Assembly (NCBI GenBank): GCA_035501735.1
Contig: DATJVR010000086.1
Location: 1-64,000, forward strand
Direction of reading: 5' to 3'
DNA length: 64,000 nucleotides
Origin: PNAI01 sp035501735
Lineage (GTDB): Bacteria; Pseudomonadota; Alphaproteobacteria; Rhizobiales; Xanthobacteraceae
Shown here: positions 25,875-34,827 of the stretch, one piece after another
How positions within the stretch are numbered: the stretch's first letter is position 1
How the letters are laid out: each line of letters begins with the position of its first letter
The notes under the pieces: model-generated
Database searches by the model: none
What the model saw: the letters and a program-made list of their open reading frames with translations, nothing else
Told to the model about the DNA's origin: nothing
Translations under genes and position numbers: made by a program

Positions 25875-27399
25875 CGTCCTCGCCGGCCTCCGCTTCTGCG
25901 AGCTTGCTGCGCCAATCCCTGCGTTTCAGGAAGAACGCGTAAGCGGCAAGTGCGAGCAGGCTGCCGCTGACGATCATCAGCCCGAGCGAAATCGGCCGAC
26001 TGAAGAAGATCAGATAGTTGCCGTTCGACATGATCAGCGACTGGCGCAGGCTCTGCTCCAGGATCGGCGAGATCACGAGCCCGAGCACCAGCGGCGCCGG
26101 ATCGAAATCGAACTTGCGCAGAAGATAGCCGAGGCAGCCCATGATCAGCATGATCCAGACGTCGACGATCGAATTGTTCACTTCATAGACGCCGATGATG
26201 CAGAACATGATGATCAGCGGATAGAGATAGGCGTAAGGTATCCGCAGCACGGTCACGAACACGCTGACCAGCGGCAAATTCAGCGCCAGCAGCATCACGT
26301 TGCCGACATACATCGAAGCGACGAAGCCCCAAAATACGTCCGGGTGATCATTGACCAGTGATGGCCCGACCGAAATGCCGTGCAGCATCAGCGCGCCGAT
26401 CAGCACCGCGGTAATCGGACTGGTGGGAATGCCGAGTGCCAGCATCGGCACGAACGCGCCGGTGGAGGCTGCGTTGTTGGCGGTTTCCGGCCCGGCGACG
26501 CCGGCCACCGCGCCTTTGCCGAATTCTTCCGGATGGTCGGAGACGCGCTTCTCCAGCGCGTAGGAGAGAAAGCTGGAGATGATATGCGCCGACCCTGGGA
26601 TGATGCCGATGATGAATCCGAGCAAGGTGCCGCGCGTGATCGGCAACGCGGAATCCTTCCACTCTCGTGCGGTCGGCAATAGATCGCGCAGCTTGGGCGA
26701 AATGATCTCCCCCACTGCGGTCGAGCTCGGGGTCGACAGGATTTCGCCGAGCCCGAACAGCCCGACCGCCACCGGCACGATGCCGATGCCATCGCCGAGC
26801 TCGTTGAGATCGAAACTGTAGCGGAAGTGGCCGGTCATGTTGTCGATGCCGATCATGCCGAGCAACAGCCCGAGGCACGCCATCAGCAATGTCCGGATCA
26901 GCGATGACGAGGACATGTAGGCGAGGAAGATCAGGCCGAGCACCAGCAGCGCAGTATATTCGGGCGGGCCGAAGCGGATCGCGATCGTTGCCAGCGGCGG
27001 CGCCACGACCGTGAGCACCAGCACGCCGAACGTCCCGCCGATCCAGGAGCCGACCGCGGCGATGCAGAGCGCGGCGCCTGCGCGGCCTTTTTTCGCCATA
27101 GCGTTGCCGTCGATGCAGGTCATTACCGAGGATGCTTCGCCCGGGATGCGCATCAGAATCGAGGTGGTCGAGCCGCCGTATTGCGAGCCGTAATAGATGC
27201 CAGCAAGCATGATGATCGCCTGCGTGGCATTCAGCCCGAACGTCACCGGCAGCAGGATCGAAATACCCGACAGCGGCCCGATGCCAGGCAGCACGCCGAC
27301 CAGCGTGCCCACGAGACAGCCGAGAAAGGCGTACCATAGATTGTTGAACTGGAATGCGACCGAGAAGCCGTGCGCCAGACTGAACAGGGTGGTTTCCAC
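25864..27399 (-). CDS. tctA: Tripartite tricarboxylate transporter large permease TctA
   Basis: A 511-residue membrane protein with about 11-12 hydrophobic segments. It has the TctA signatures LVGTLVGVLPGIGPLSGISI near residue 35 and IIPGSAHIISSFLSYALEKR near 265, and YGSQYGGSTTSILMRIPGEA, the substrate-site region. It is the ion-coupled channel of a binding-protein-dependent carboxylate importer. It follows tctB by 8 bases in one operon with up to three binding-protein genes upstream. Its 3' end overlaps that of the Mo-enzyme small subunit on the other strand. Confidence 0.95.
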   Translation of the reverse strand: METTLFSLAHGFSVAFQFNNLWYAFLGCLVGTLVGVLPGIGPLSGISILLPVTFGLNATQAIIMLAGIYYGSQYGGSTTSILMRIPGEASSVMTCIDGNAMAKKGRAGAALCIAAVGSWIGGTFGVLVLTVVAPPLATIAIRFGPPEYTALLVLGLIFLAYMSSSSLIRTLLMACLGLLLGMIGIDNMTGHFRYSFDLNELGDGIGIVPVAVGLFGLGEILSTPSSTAVGEIISPKLRDLLPTAREWKDSALPITRGTLLGFIIGIIPGSAHIISSFLSYALEKRVSDHPEEFGKGAVAGVAGPETANNAASTGAFVPMLALGIPTSPITAVLIGALMLHGISVGPSLVNDHPDVFWGFVASMYVGNVMLLALNLPLVSVFVTVLRIPYAYLYPLIIMFCIIGVYEVNNSIVDVWIMLIMGCLGYLLRKFDFDPAPLVLGLVISPILEQSLRQSLIMSNGNYLIFFSRPISLGLMIVSGSLLALAAYAFFLKRRDWRSKLAEAEAGEDARA

Positions 27400-27407
27400 G
27401 TGCGGAC

Positions 27408-27854
27408 CTAAAATCCGAAGGGGCCGGTATTGAGCGGAGTCTTGAGCACGTATTCGAAAGTCACGTAGGTGATCAGGACCACGCCCGCGCTATAGGCGGC
27501 AGCACGGATGAAGTTGCGCCGCTCGATGACGACGAGCAACGCGAACATCAGAACGATCATCGTGGTGAGAAAGCCGAGCCAGTCGTAAATCCCGATGGCG
27601 ATCGCGGTGATCGCCGCGACCATGCCGGCATGCTGGGCGTCGCTCCATGAGATCATGACGAAGGGTTTGCTCTCGGAGGCGCGCGCCGCCAATACCAGGC
27701 CGAACAGAATGGTGAGGCAGGCCAGAATTTTCGGCATGAAGCCCGCGCCTGGTAGCGACAGGTCTCCCATCGGGAGATCGCCGCTGAGCGCGATTACCAG
27801 CAGGCCGAAAACGACGAAAAAGCCGCCCGCGACATGGTCGGCGCGCAGCATCAT
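27408..27854 (-). CDS. tctB: Tripartite tricarboxylate transporter small subunit TctB
   Basis: A 148-residue membrane protein with four hydrophobic helices (about residues 12-28, 40-58, 75-105 and 120-142), the size and pattern of TctB. The family start HVAGGFFVVFGLLVIALSG and the G-AGFMPKILACL segment are visible. It partners TctA. A stem-loop (27885-27906) separates it from the upstream binding-protein gene. Confidence 0.92.
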   Translation of the reverse strand: MMLRADHVAGGFFVVFGLLVIALSGDLPMGDLSLPGAGFMPKILACLTILFGLVLAARASESKPFVMISWSDAQHAGMVAAITAIAIGIYDWLGFLTTMIVLMFALLVVIERRNFIRAAAYSAGVVLITYVTFEYVLKTPLNTGPFGF

Positions 27855-27884
27855 GCATTGACCTCGTTGTTTGCCAAAGTGTTG

Positions 27885-27906
27885 AAGCCCCGACGGGGCG
27901 GGGCTT
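27885..27906 (-). promoter_or_regulatory. Intercistronic stem-loop between a tctC-like gene and tctB
   Basis: AAGCCCCG and CGGGGCTT form a perfect 8-bp stem around a 6-base loop in the 67-bp gap between the binding-protein gene and tctB. No T-run follows on the coding strand, so it is more likely an mRNA-stabilising or partial attenuator structure that raises binding protein over permease. Confidence 0.55.
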
Positions 27907-27921
27907 GCTCGTTAGCCGGCA

Positions 27922-28899
27922 TTATCCCTGCACCCGGCCGATGGACTGAACGGCGTCCTCCATTTTCTGGGCATCGGCGGCCCAGAACTTGGCGAACTCC
28001 GGCTGGTCCATATAGGCAAGCTCCTGGCCGAGATTATCGATCGCCTTGAGGAATTGCTCGCTATGGGCGGCTTTGTCGAGCGCCTCGCGCAAGGTTTTGA
28101 CGATCGGCTCGGGCGTGCCCTTTGGCGCGAAAATGCCGACCCAGAAATAATATTCGAGGTCGTAACCCTGCTCTTTGAACGTCGGCACGTCAGGGAGTGT
28201 TTTCACACGCTTGGCGCTCGACACCGCCAACGGGCGCACCTTGCCGGCGCGGATATGCGACAACGCAATCGACGTCGGCGACATGAAGAAATTGACGTTG
28301 CCGCCGAGCACGGCGGTGACGGCCGGTCCTCCGCCATTGGTCGGCAGATGACGCATTTTCAAATCACCGGCTGCTTTGGCAAACAGCGCGGTCGGAATAT
28401 GCGACGCTCCGTAGAGGCCGGACGATGAGTAGATGAGCTTGTCGGGATTGGCCTTCGCGTCGTTCACCAGATCTTTCAGCGTTTTGTAGGGCAGATCGTT
28501 GTTGATGATCATCACGATCGGGTCGGCGACGATGCGTGCGAGCGGAATGAAGCTTGCATTGGTGAATTTCGGCGTCCGGCCGAACAGCTTGTCGACGGCC
28601 GCGAAACCGGAAATCGACACGATATGCGTGAGCAGTGTGTAGCCGTCGGGTTTGGCGGAGGCGACATATTGCGCGCCGACCGCGCCTGCCGCGCCGACTT
28701 TGTTTTCCAGCACGACCGGCTGCTTGAATACGGCCTCAAGCGAAGCATCGAGCGGTCGCGTGATAACGTCGCTGACGCCGCCGGGCGGAAACGGGCTGAT
28801 GACGGTGATGGCATGCGACGGATAGGCATCCTCCGCGAAAACCGGCCTGGCCGCAAACGCGGTCGCCGCAGAGCCCAGAACGAAACTACGTCTATCCAT
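27922..28899 (-). CDS. Bug/TctC family substrate-binding protein (copy 1 of 3)
   Basis: A 325-residue exported receptor. The twin-arginine-type start MDRRSFVLGSAATAFAA is followed by YPSHAITVISPFPPGGVSD, then SAKPDGYTLLTH and LPTNGGGPAVTAVLGGN, the ligand-binding loops of the Bug family. The two neighbours upstream are close paralogues with the same start and loop motifs, so the three arose by tandem duplication. It is the copy nearest to tctBA and probably their main receptor. Confidence 0.94.
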   Translation of the reverse strand: MDRRSFVLGSAATAFAARPVFAEDAYPSHAITVISPFPPGGVSDVITRPLDASLEAVFKQPVVLENKVGAAGAVGAQYVASAKPDGYTLLTHIVSISGFAAVDKLFGRTPKFTNASFIPLARIVADPIVMIINNDLPYKTLKDLVNDAKANPDKLIYSSSGLYGASHIPTALFAKAAGDLKMRHLPTNGGGPAVTAVLGGNVNFFMSPTSIALSHIRAGKVRPLAVSSAKRVKTLPDVPTFKEQGYDLEYYFWVGIFAPKGTPEPIVKTLREALDKAAHSEQFLKAIDNLGQELAYMDQPEFAKFWAADAQKMEDAVQSIGRVQG

Positions 28900-28938
28900 C
28901 TATTCCTCCTTGTGGTCACCCGCGATTGAAGCTGAACG

Positions 28939-29913
28939 TCATTTCACTTGGCCGATCGTATCCACAGCGGCGACGACGTTTTTCGCATCCGCGGCCCAGA
29001 ATTTCGCGAATTCCGGTGCGTCCATGTACTCAAGATCAAGCCCGATATTGCTAAGCGTGCTCTTGTATTGGTCGGTGTGCGCGGCCTTGTCGATGCCTGT
29101 GCGCAAGACATTGATGGCGCTGTCCGGCGTGCCCTTCGGAGCAAAAATACCGACCCAGAGATAATATTCGATATCGTAGCCCAGTTCCTTCAACGTCGGC
29201 ACGTCCGCGACGGCCTTGACCCGTTTGCCCCCCATCAGCGCGAGCGGGCGCAACTTGCCGGCCTTGATCTGGGCAAGCGAAGCCGACAGCGACAGCACGG
29301 CCACGTTCGCGTTATTGCCGAGCACCGCCGTCATGGCCGGTCCGCCGCCGTTGGTCGGCAAATGCCGAAGTTGCACCCCGGCCGCCTTCATGAGCAGCGC
29401 CATCGGGATATGCACCGCGCTGTAGAAGCCGGCGCTGCTGAAGATGATCTCGTCTGGACGCTTCTTGGCGTCGTCGACGAATTCCTTCAGCGATTTGTAC
29501 GGCTGCTTGTCGTTGACGACGAAAACGCACGGATCGGCGACGAGACGCGCGATCGGAATGAAACTGTCATTGGTGAATTTCGGCGTGCGACCGAACAGCT
29601 TGTCGACTTCCGGCGTTCCCGAAATCGAGGTGTTGTGGGTGAGCAGCGTGTAGCCGTCGGGCTTGGCGTTGGCGACATATTGGGCGCCGACCTGACCGGC
29701 GGCGCCGGCCTTGGTCTCGATCACCACGGGTTGTTTGAGTATGGGTTCCAGCGCGGCGGCGAGCGGCCGCGTCGCGAGTTCATTGGCCCCGCCGGGCGGA
29801 TACGGATTGACGATCGTGATCGCATGCGCGGGAAATGCTTCCTGCCCTAATGCGGGTGCCGCGAGCGCAGCGGCTGATGCTGTCGTGCCGATAACGAATG
29901 TACGCCGATCCAT
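28939..29913 (-). CDS. Bug/TctC family substrate-binding protein (copy 2 of 3)
   Basis: A 324-residue paralogue of the flanking genes: start MDRRTFVIGTTASAAALAA, then FPAHAITIVNPYPPGGANE, AKPDGYTLLTHNTSISG and LPTNGGGPAMTAVLGNN. The ligand-facing loop differs from copy 1 (NPYPPGGANE against SPFPPGGVSD), which suggests a different but related ligand. It is 39 bases upstream of copy 1 and preceded by GGGAGGGTCAC. Confidence 0.94.
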   Translation of the reverse strand: MDRRTFVIGTTASAAALAAPALGQEAFPAHAITIVNPYPPGGANELATRPLAAALEPILKQPVVIETKAGAAGQVGAQYVANAKPDGYTLLTHNTSISGTPEVDKLFGRTPKFTNDSFIPIARLVADPCVFVVNDKQPYKSLKEFVDDAKKRPDEIIFSSAGFYSAVHIPMALLMKAAGVQLRHLPTNGGGPAMTAVLGNNANVAVLSLSASLAQIKAGKLRPLALMGGKRVKAVADVPTLKELGYDIEYYLWVGIFAPKGTPDSAINVLRTGIDKAAHTDQYKSTLSNIGLDLEYMDAPEFAKFWAADAKNVVAAVDTIGQVK

Positions 29914-30004
29914 GTGACCCTCCCGGAACTCATTATGACCTTATGCCGGCGCTGGCGTTTCGCGAGCGTCATTCAGTAAAAATAAAATCGGAATGCCAGG
30001 CTCC

Positions 30005-30982
30005 TCATCCTTGCACGCGGCCGATCGAATGGACCGCGGCCTCGACCCGCTTGGCGTCCTCGTCCCAGAATTTTGCGAATTCCGGCGCATCGAGATAGGC
30101 GACCTCGTCGCCGATATTTGTGATCGCGGTCTTGAATTGATCGCTGGTCGCGACTTGCTTGATCTCGGTGCGCAATTTGGCAATGACGGCATCGGGAGTC
30201 TTCTTGGGTGCGAACACGCCGACCCACAGCGAAAATTCGACGTCGTAGCCGAGCTCCTTGAGCGTCGGGACATCGGGTAGCGATGCGGCGCGCTTCTCGC
30301 CGAAGCAAGCCAGCGCCTTCAACTTGCCGGCTTTCATTTGGCCGCTGGCCGCCGCGATCGACGAGACCAGCACCTGCGAATTGTTGCCGAGGATCGCGGT
30401 CAACGCCGGACCGCCGCCGTTGGTCGGCAGATGCCGCATCTTGATACCCGCCGCCTTCATGAACAGCGCCGTCGGGAGATGCAGCGCGCCATAGAGGCCA
30501 GACGAACTGAAGATGATCTGGTCCGGACGCTTTTTTGCGTCGTCGACCAGATCCTTCACGGTTTTGTACGGCTGCTGGTCGTTCACCACCAGCACCATCG
30601 GGCCGGCCGTCAGGCGGGCGATCGGACTGAAATCGGCGCGCGTGAACTTCGGCTGGCGGTCGAACAGCTTGTCCACTTCGGCAAAGCCCGAGATTGAAAC
30701 GATATGAATCAGCAGCGTGTAGCCATCGGGCTTGGCGGTGGCGACGTATTGGGCCCCCAGCGCGCCAGCGGCGCCGGCCTTGGTCTCGATCACGCACGGC
30801 TGCTTGATCACCGGCTCGAGCATCGCCGTGAGCGGCCGGCCCACAACGTCGGCCGCGCCCCCGGGGGGAAATGGATTGATGAAAGTGATCGCGTGCGACG
30901 GATAGGCGTCCTCCGCGAATGCCGGTGCACTCAACGCCGCGGCGCTGGCCGCCGAGCCGATGACGAAACTGCGTCTGTCCAT
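30005..30982 (-). CDS. Bug/TctC family substrate-binding protein (copy 3 of 3)
   Basis: A 325-residue paralogue with start MDRRSFVIGSAASAAALSAP, then YPSHAITFINPFPPGGAAD and LPTNGGGPALTAILGNN. The start at 30982 has AGGGAGG 7 bases upstream; the frame extends 11 codons further without conservation. It is the first of the three receptor genes, 91 bases upstream of copy 2 and 29 bases downstream of a VOC-family gene, so all may be one operon reading from 31485 to 25864. Confidence 0.94.
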   Translation of the reverse strand: MDRRSFVIGSAASAAALSAPAFAEDAYPSHAITFINPFPPGGAADVVGRPLTAMLEPVIKQPCVIETKAGAAGALGAQYVATAKPDGYTLLIHIVSISGFAEVDKLFDRQPKFTRADFSPIARLTAGPMVLVVNDQQPYKTVKDLVDDAKKRPDQIIFSSSGLYGALHLPTALFMKAAGIKMRHLPTNGGGPALTAILGNNSQVLVSSIAAASGQMKAGKLKALACFGEKRAASLPDVPTLKELGYDVEFSLWVGVFAPKKTPDAVIAKLRTEIKQVATSDQFKTAITNIGDEVAYLDAPEFAKFWDEDAKRVEAAVHSIGRVQG

Positions 30983-31011
30983 GAATTCCTCCCTCGTATT
31001 TTTCGATGTTC

Positions 31012-31485
31012 TCAATTCGGCGCGCGTTCGAACGCCGATGCCATGACCGGTGCCTTGCGTCCCTTGGCTTCGGAGTTGGCGAAGTTGAGTTCGACCTTCA
31101 CGCCGTTCGGATCGAACAGGAACAACTGGTAGAGCCCCTGGTCGTCCACCTGTCGTTCCTTGAATTCGACGCCGTGGCGCTTGAGATGCTCGATCATCGT
31201 CTCAAGCCCGGTCGCGCGGAAGGCCACGTGGTCGATCACCCCGGTCCCGCGTGTCGCCTGCGACTCCTGGCCGACATAGGTCTTGCGATTCTCACTGACG
31301 TTCTTGCCGCCGGTCGTGATGTGCAGCACATCCCGTTCGCCGAGATAGAGCCAGTAGACCGGAAATTTGAAGTCGGGGCAGGGGCCCACGCGCAGCCCCA
31401 GAACCTTGACGTACCAATCCTTCGTGCCCTCGATATCCTGGGTCTGGAGGAGAAAGTGCTCCATATGCGATAGGGGCATGGCCAA
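31012..31485 (-). CDS. VOC (glyoxalase/extradiol dioxygenase) superfamily protein
   Basis: A 157-residue protein with two beta-alpha-beta modules of the vicinal oxygen chelate fold. Candidate metal ligands are the His in MEHFLLQTQDIEGTKDWYV, the His in VIDHVAFRA and the Glu region near the C-terminal FDPNGVKVELNF. The family includes glyoxalase I, extradiol dioxygenases and epimerases. It heads the operon of three Bug receptors and tctBA, so it may act on the imported compound. RBS GAGGA lies 9 bases before the start. Confidence 0.88.
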   Translation of the reverse strand: MAMPLSHMEHFLLQTQDIEGTKDWYVKVLGLRVGPCPDFKFPVYWLYLGERDVLHITTGGKNVSENRKTYVGQESQATRGTGVIDHVAFRATGLETMIEHLKRHGVEFKERQVDDQGLYQLFLFDPNGVKVELNFANSEAKGRKAPVMASAFERAPN

Positions 31486-31576
31486 AATCCTCGTGCCGTC
31501 GAATAGATGAGGTCACTTGCCAATGGTAAGGACTGCTAGTCTCAACCATTGGGCAGAGAGTGTCTAGGAGGGAAAC

Positions 31577-31879
31577 ATGCCGGCCTATTGGGTTGCCCGT
31601 GCCAAGATCAATGATCCCGTCGAGTACAAGAAATACACCGATCGCATCCCCGAAATCATCAAGAAGCACGGGGGCAAGGTGCTGGCGCGCGGCGGGCGCT
31701 TCCAGATCATGGAAGGTCCCAAGAAATTCCATCGTTTCGTTGTGATTGAGTTTCCCACCCTCGAGCAGGGTGTGGCCTGCTTCACCTCGCCGGAGTACGA
31801 CCAAGCTGCGGCTTTCCGCCGCGCCGGGGCAGGCGAGGTCGAGACCATCATCGTGGAGTCCGGCGATGCCACCAAATGA
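31577..31879 (+). CDS. DUF1330 domain protein
   Basis: A 100-residue protein of the DUF1330 (dimeric alpha-beta barrel) family. It begins MPAYWVARAKINDPVEYKKYT and contains VLARGGRFQIMEGPKKFHR and a conserved FPTLEQGVACFTSPEYDQAA segment. Function is unknown; the fold suggests a small ligand-binding or isomerase-like dimer. It is divergent from the VOC gene with AGGAGGG before the ATG, and precedes livK by about 100 bases. Confidence 0.9.
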   Translation: MPAYWVARAKINDPVEYKKYTDRIPEIIKKHGGKVLARGGRFQIMEGPKKFHRFVVIEFPTLEQGVACFTSPEYDQAAAFRRAGAGEVETIIVESGDATK

Positions 31880-31982
31880 GTGGGCAAAAAACCGGGACTC
31901 AAGGCTCTAGCGTAAAGGGGCCGGATACGCATAAAATATCGAAAATTACCAATCTCATAATCGCTCACAGGAGGGAAGGAAC

Positions 31983-33251
31983 ATGCCTCGTAACCTGCAG
32001 CTGAAAATCTCAGCTCTGCTTGCCGGCGCCGCGCTCGCGCTGGTTCTTCCGCTTACAGGTCCGGCCAAGGCCGCGGACCCGATCAAGATCGGCTTCTCGA
32101 TGGCGCTGACTGGCCCGCTGTCCGCCAACGGCAAGCAGGCGCTGCTCGGGATGCAAATCTGGGAAGAAGAAATCAACGCCAAGGGCGGGCTGCTCGGGCG
32201 TCCCGTCAAGCTCATTTATTACGATGATCAGAGCACGGCAAAGGAAGCGCCGGGCATCTACACCAAGCTGCTCGACGTCGACAAGGTTGATCTGATCATT
32301 GGGCCCTATGCGACCGTCCCGGCCGCAGCGGCGATGACCGTCGCGGTGCAACGGAAGAAGGTTTTCGAGATTCTGTTCGGTCTCGATGTCAACCACGAAT
32401 TCAAATACGACCGCTTCTTCGCGATGATCCCGTCCGGCCCTGACACCAAGCCGGCGTTCACCGAGGGCTTCTTCACCACTGCGATGGCACAGAACCCGAA
32501 ACCGCAGACCGTGGCGCTCGCCTTCGCTGATGCCGAGTTCGGCCAGAATGCCTGCGAGGGCGCTCGCCAGAATGCCAAGAAGGACGGACTCAAGATCGTC
32601 TACGACAAGAGCTATCCGCCGTCGACGACGGACTTCACCCCCATCGTGCGTGCGGTACAGGCGACCAATCCGGATCTGTTCGTGGTCTGCTCCTATCCGC
32701 TCGACTCCGTCGGTATGGTGAAGGCGGTCAACGAAGTCGGCTTCAAGCCGAAGATGGCTGGCGGCGCCATGGTTGGCCTGCAGGCGACCGTGTTCAAGAA
32801 CCAGCTTGGGCCATTGCTCAACGGCTGGGTCAACTACGAGACCTGGGTTCCGTCGGACAAAATGATGCTGCCGTCGACCGCCGAGTTCCTGAAGAAGTAT
32901 CAGGCGAAAGCGGGCGCCGCCGGCGTCGATCCGCTCGGCTATTATCTCGGCACCTGGGGCTACGCCTACATCCAGGTCTATGAGCAAGCCATCAACGCAA
33001 CGAAAAGCCTCGATGACGGCAAACTCGCCGAGTACATGCACAAGGCCACGTTCAAGACCATCAACGGCGACATCAAATTCGGTCCCGGCGGCGAATGGGA
33101 AAAGTCCGGCATGCTGCAGGTGCAGTATCACGGCATCAAGCAAGGCGCCGGGCTCGATGTCTGGCGAGGCATGTCCTACCAGACGGTGCTGACGCCTGCG
33201 GGCTTGAAGACGGGCAACGTGATCTATCCCTTTGAGAAGGCCCGCGAGTAA
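31983..33251 (+). CDS. livK: Branched-chain amino acid-type ABC transporter substrate-binding protein LivK
   Basis: A 422-residue periplasmic binding protein (Peripla_BP_6). A Sec signal ends near GPAKAAD (about residue 30); the mature part begins PIKIGFSMALTGPLSANGKQ. The ligand-binding region includes VDLIIGPYATVPAAAAMTVA. It is followed by a strong terminator and then by a convergent livHMGF set, which lacks a binding protein on its own strand, so this gene is the likely receptor despite opposite orientation. RBS GGAGGGAAGGA precedes the ATG. An aromatic or amide ligand is as possible as an amino acid. Confidence 0.93.
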   Translation: MPRNLQLKISALLAGAALALVLPLTGPAKAADPIKIGFSMALTGPLSANGKQALLGMQIWEEEINAKGGLLGRPVKLIYYDDQSTAKEAPGIYTKLLDVDKVDLIIGPYATVPAAAAMTVAVQRKKVFEILFGLDVNHEFKYDRFFAMIPSGPDTKPAFTEGFFTTAMAQNPKPQTVALAFADAEFGQNACEGARQNAKKDGLKIVYDKSYPPSTTDFTPIVRAVQATNPDLFVVCSYPLDSVGMVKAVNEVGFKPKMAGGAMVGLQATVFKNQLGPLLNGWVNYETWVPSDKMMLPSTAEFLKKYQAKAGAAGVDPLGYYLGTWGYAYIQVYEQAINATKSLDDGKLAEYMHKATFKTINGDIKFGPGGEWEKSGMLQVQYHGIKQGAGLDVWRGMSYQTVLTPAGLKTGNVIYPFEKARE

Positions 33252-33284
33252 GACCTTTCGCCTTCTGCAAAAGCTTGAAAATAC

Positions 33285-33320
33285 GCGCCGCGCGGAATCT
33301 CCGCGCGGCGCAATTCTTTT
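33285..33320. terminator. Strong stem-loop terminator between livK and convergent livF
   Basis: GCGCCGCGCGG-AATCT-CCGCGCGGCGC is a perfect 11-bp stem with a 5-base loop, followed by AATTCTTTT on the + strand. It lies between two convergent genes and ends livK transcription; on the other strand it is followed by GTATTTTC, so it may work in both directions. Confidence 0.85.
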
Positions 33321-33344
33321 GACGAAGCTATTCGGCTGTTCGGC

Positions 33345-34076
33345 TCACAGTCCGAGATAAAATTTCCGGATCAAGTCGTTGTTATTGAGCTCCGTGGCCG
33401 ATCCGCCTTGGAACGCGATTTTGCCGTGCACGATCACGTAGCCGCGGTCGGCGATGCGGATCGCCTGGGTGAAGTTCTGCTCGGCCATCAGCACGGTGAG
33501 CTGGTAGCGCTCCTTGAGCTCCTTGATCTTGTCGATCGTGCGGCTCACCAGGATTGGCGCAAGACCAACCGAAGGCTCGTCGATCAGTAGGATTTTCGGC
33601 GCCAGCATCAACGCGCGGGCGAGCGCCAGCATCTGCTGTTCGCCGCCGCTCATGCTGCCCGCAAGCTGGCGCGCGCGTTCGCGCAAAACCGGAAAACACT
33701 CCATGCAGAAGTCCAGGTTCTGCTGCAATTGCGCCCGTGCGGTCGGCCGGTATGCGCCGAGCAGGAGATTCTCCTCGACTGTCAGCTTGGGGAACAGTCG
33801 CCGGCCTTCCGGCACCAGCGCGATGCCGAGTTCGACGATCTGCTCAGTTGTCAGACTCGCCAAATCGTGCTGCACGCCGTCGATCTCCGCCATGATCCGT
33901 CCGGCGCTCGGCCGCACCATGCCCATGATGCATTTCATCAGCGTGCTCTTGCCGTTGCCGTTGGTGCCGAGCAGCACCACCGTCTCGCCCGATTTCACGT
34001 CAAGCGTGACATCCTCAAGCACGCGCACCGCGCCATAGGCGGCATCGATATTCTCGATGATGATGCTATTGGCCAA
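33345..34076 (-). CDS. livF: Branched-chain amino acid-type ABC transporter ATP-binding protein LivF
   Basis: A 243-residue ATPase. Walker A GTNGNGKST, signature SGGEQQMLALARAL and Walker B ILLIDEPSVGLAP are intact, with the switch region LMAEQNF. The start is taken as TTG at 34076, since the protein begins LANSIIIENIDAAYG, the TTG overlaps the livG stop by 11 bases, and GGGGGCC lies just upstream; the next upstream ATG adds 13 unconserved residues. The same junction occurs in the second liv operon. Last gene of livHMGF. Confidence 0.93.
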   Translation of the reverse strand: MANSIIIENIDAAYGAVRVLEDVTLDVKSGETVVLLGTNGNGKSTLMKCIMGMVRPSAGRIMAEIDGVQHDLASLTTEQIVELGIALVPEGRRLFPKLTVEENLLLGAYRPTARAQLQQNLDFCMECFPVLRERARQLAGSMSGGEQQMLALARALMLAPKILLIDEPSVGLAPILVSRTIDKIKELKERYQLTVLMAEQNFTQAIRIADRGYVIVHGKIAFQGGSATELNNNDLIRKFYLGL

Positions 34077-34827
34077 GATAGGCCCCCACGACCTCCGGAT
34101 TATTGACGACTTCATCCGGTTTGCCGTCGGCGATCTTTTTGCCGGAAACCAGCACCACGAGTCGCTGCGAGAAGCTCATGACCGCGCGCATGATGTGTTC
34201 GATCAAAATGATGGTGATTCCGCGCTCGTTGAGCTTGATCAGAAGCCCGACGATGTCCTCGACCTCGGAATGCGACAACCCAGCCATGGATTCATCGGCG
34301 ATCAGCAGCTTCGGCTCGGCCGCCATGGCGCGCGCGAGTTCAAGCTTGCGCATTTCGACTTGCGTAAGGTCGCGCGGGAGTTTTTTCGCCTTCTCCGCAA
34401 GGCCGACCAGGCCGAGCAGTTCGATGCAGCGTGCCTCGATCTGAGTGTGGCTTAAGTGCGTATGCGCGTGCGTCTTGATTTCGGTATGGGCCCGCGCATT
34501 GACGGTGTAGATCAGCGGAATGCGCAGATTTTCCGCCACCGTCAGCGTTCCGAACGGCCGCGGCAGCTGAAAACTGCGCGCCATGCCGCGGTGCGTACGC
34601 TCATGGGCAGCGAGTCCGCTCATATCGCGGCCGTCGAAATGTACCGTGCCGCTCTCGTTGGTGAGCGTACCGCACATGCAATTGACCAACGTGCTCTTGC
34701 CCGACCCATTGGGGCCGATGAGGCCGACGCGTTCGCCCGGCATGACACTCAAGCTTATGCCGTCAAGCGCGACAAAGCCGCCAAAACGCTTGCCCAGGTT
34801 TTCGACTTGGAGCAACGGCTCTGGCAT
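34066..34827 (-). CDS. livG: Branched-chain amino acid-type ABC transporter ATP-binding protein LivG
   Basis: A 253-residue ATPase of the LivG type. Walker A is GPNGSGKST and Walker B is LLIADESMAGLS. The ABC signature reads DLTQVEMRKLELARAMA instead of the usual L-[SP]-x-G-x-[QR] form, which is unusual, although the helix after it is normal. The start at 34827 gives MPEPLLQVENLGKRFGG and overlaps the livM stop by one base; the upstream 49 codons are antisense-like filler. The ATPase likely works with the LivF dimer partner. Confidence 0.92.
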   Translation of the reverse strand: MPEPLLQVENLGKRFGGFVALDGISLSVMPGERVGLIGPNGSGKSTLVNCMCGTLTNESGTVHFDGRDMSGLAAHERTHRGMARSFQLPRPFGTLTVAENLRIPLIYTVNARAHTEIKTHAHTHLSHTQIEARCIELLGLVGLAEKAKKLPRDLTQVEMRKLELARAMAAEPKLLIADESMAGLSHSEVEDIVGLLIKLNERGITIILIEHIMRAVMSFSQRLVVLVSGKKIADGKPDEVVNNPEVVGAYLGQ

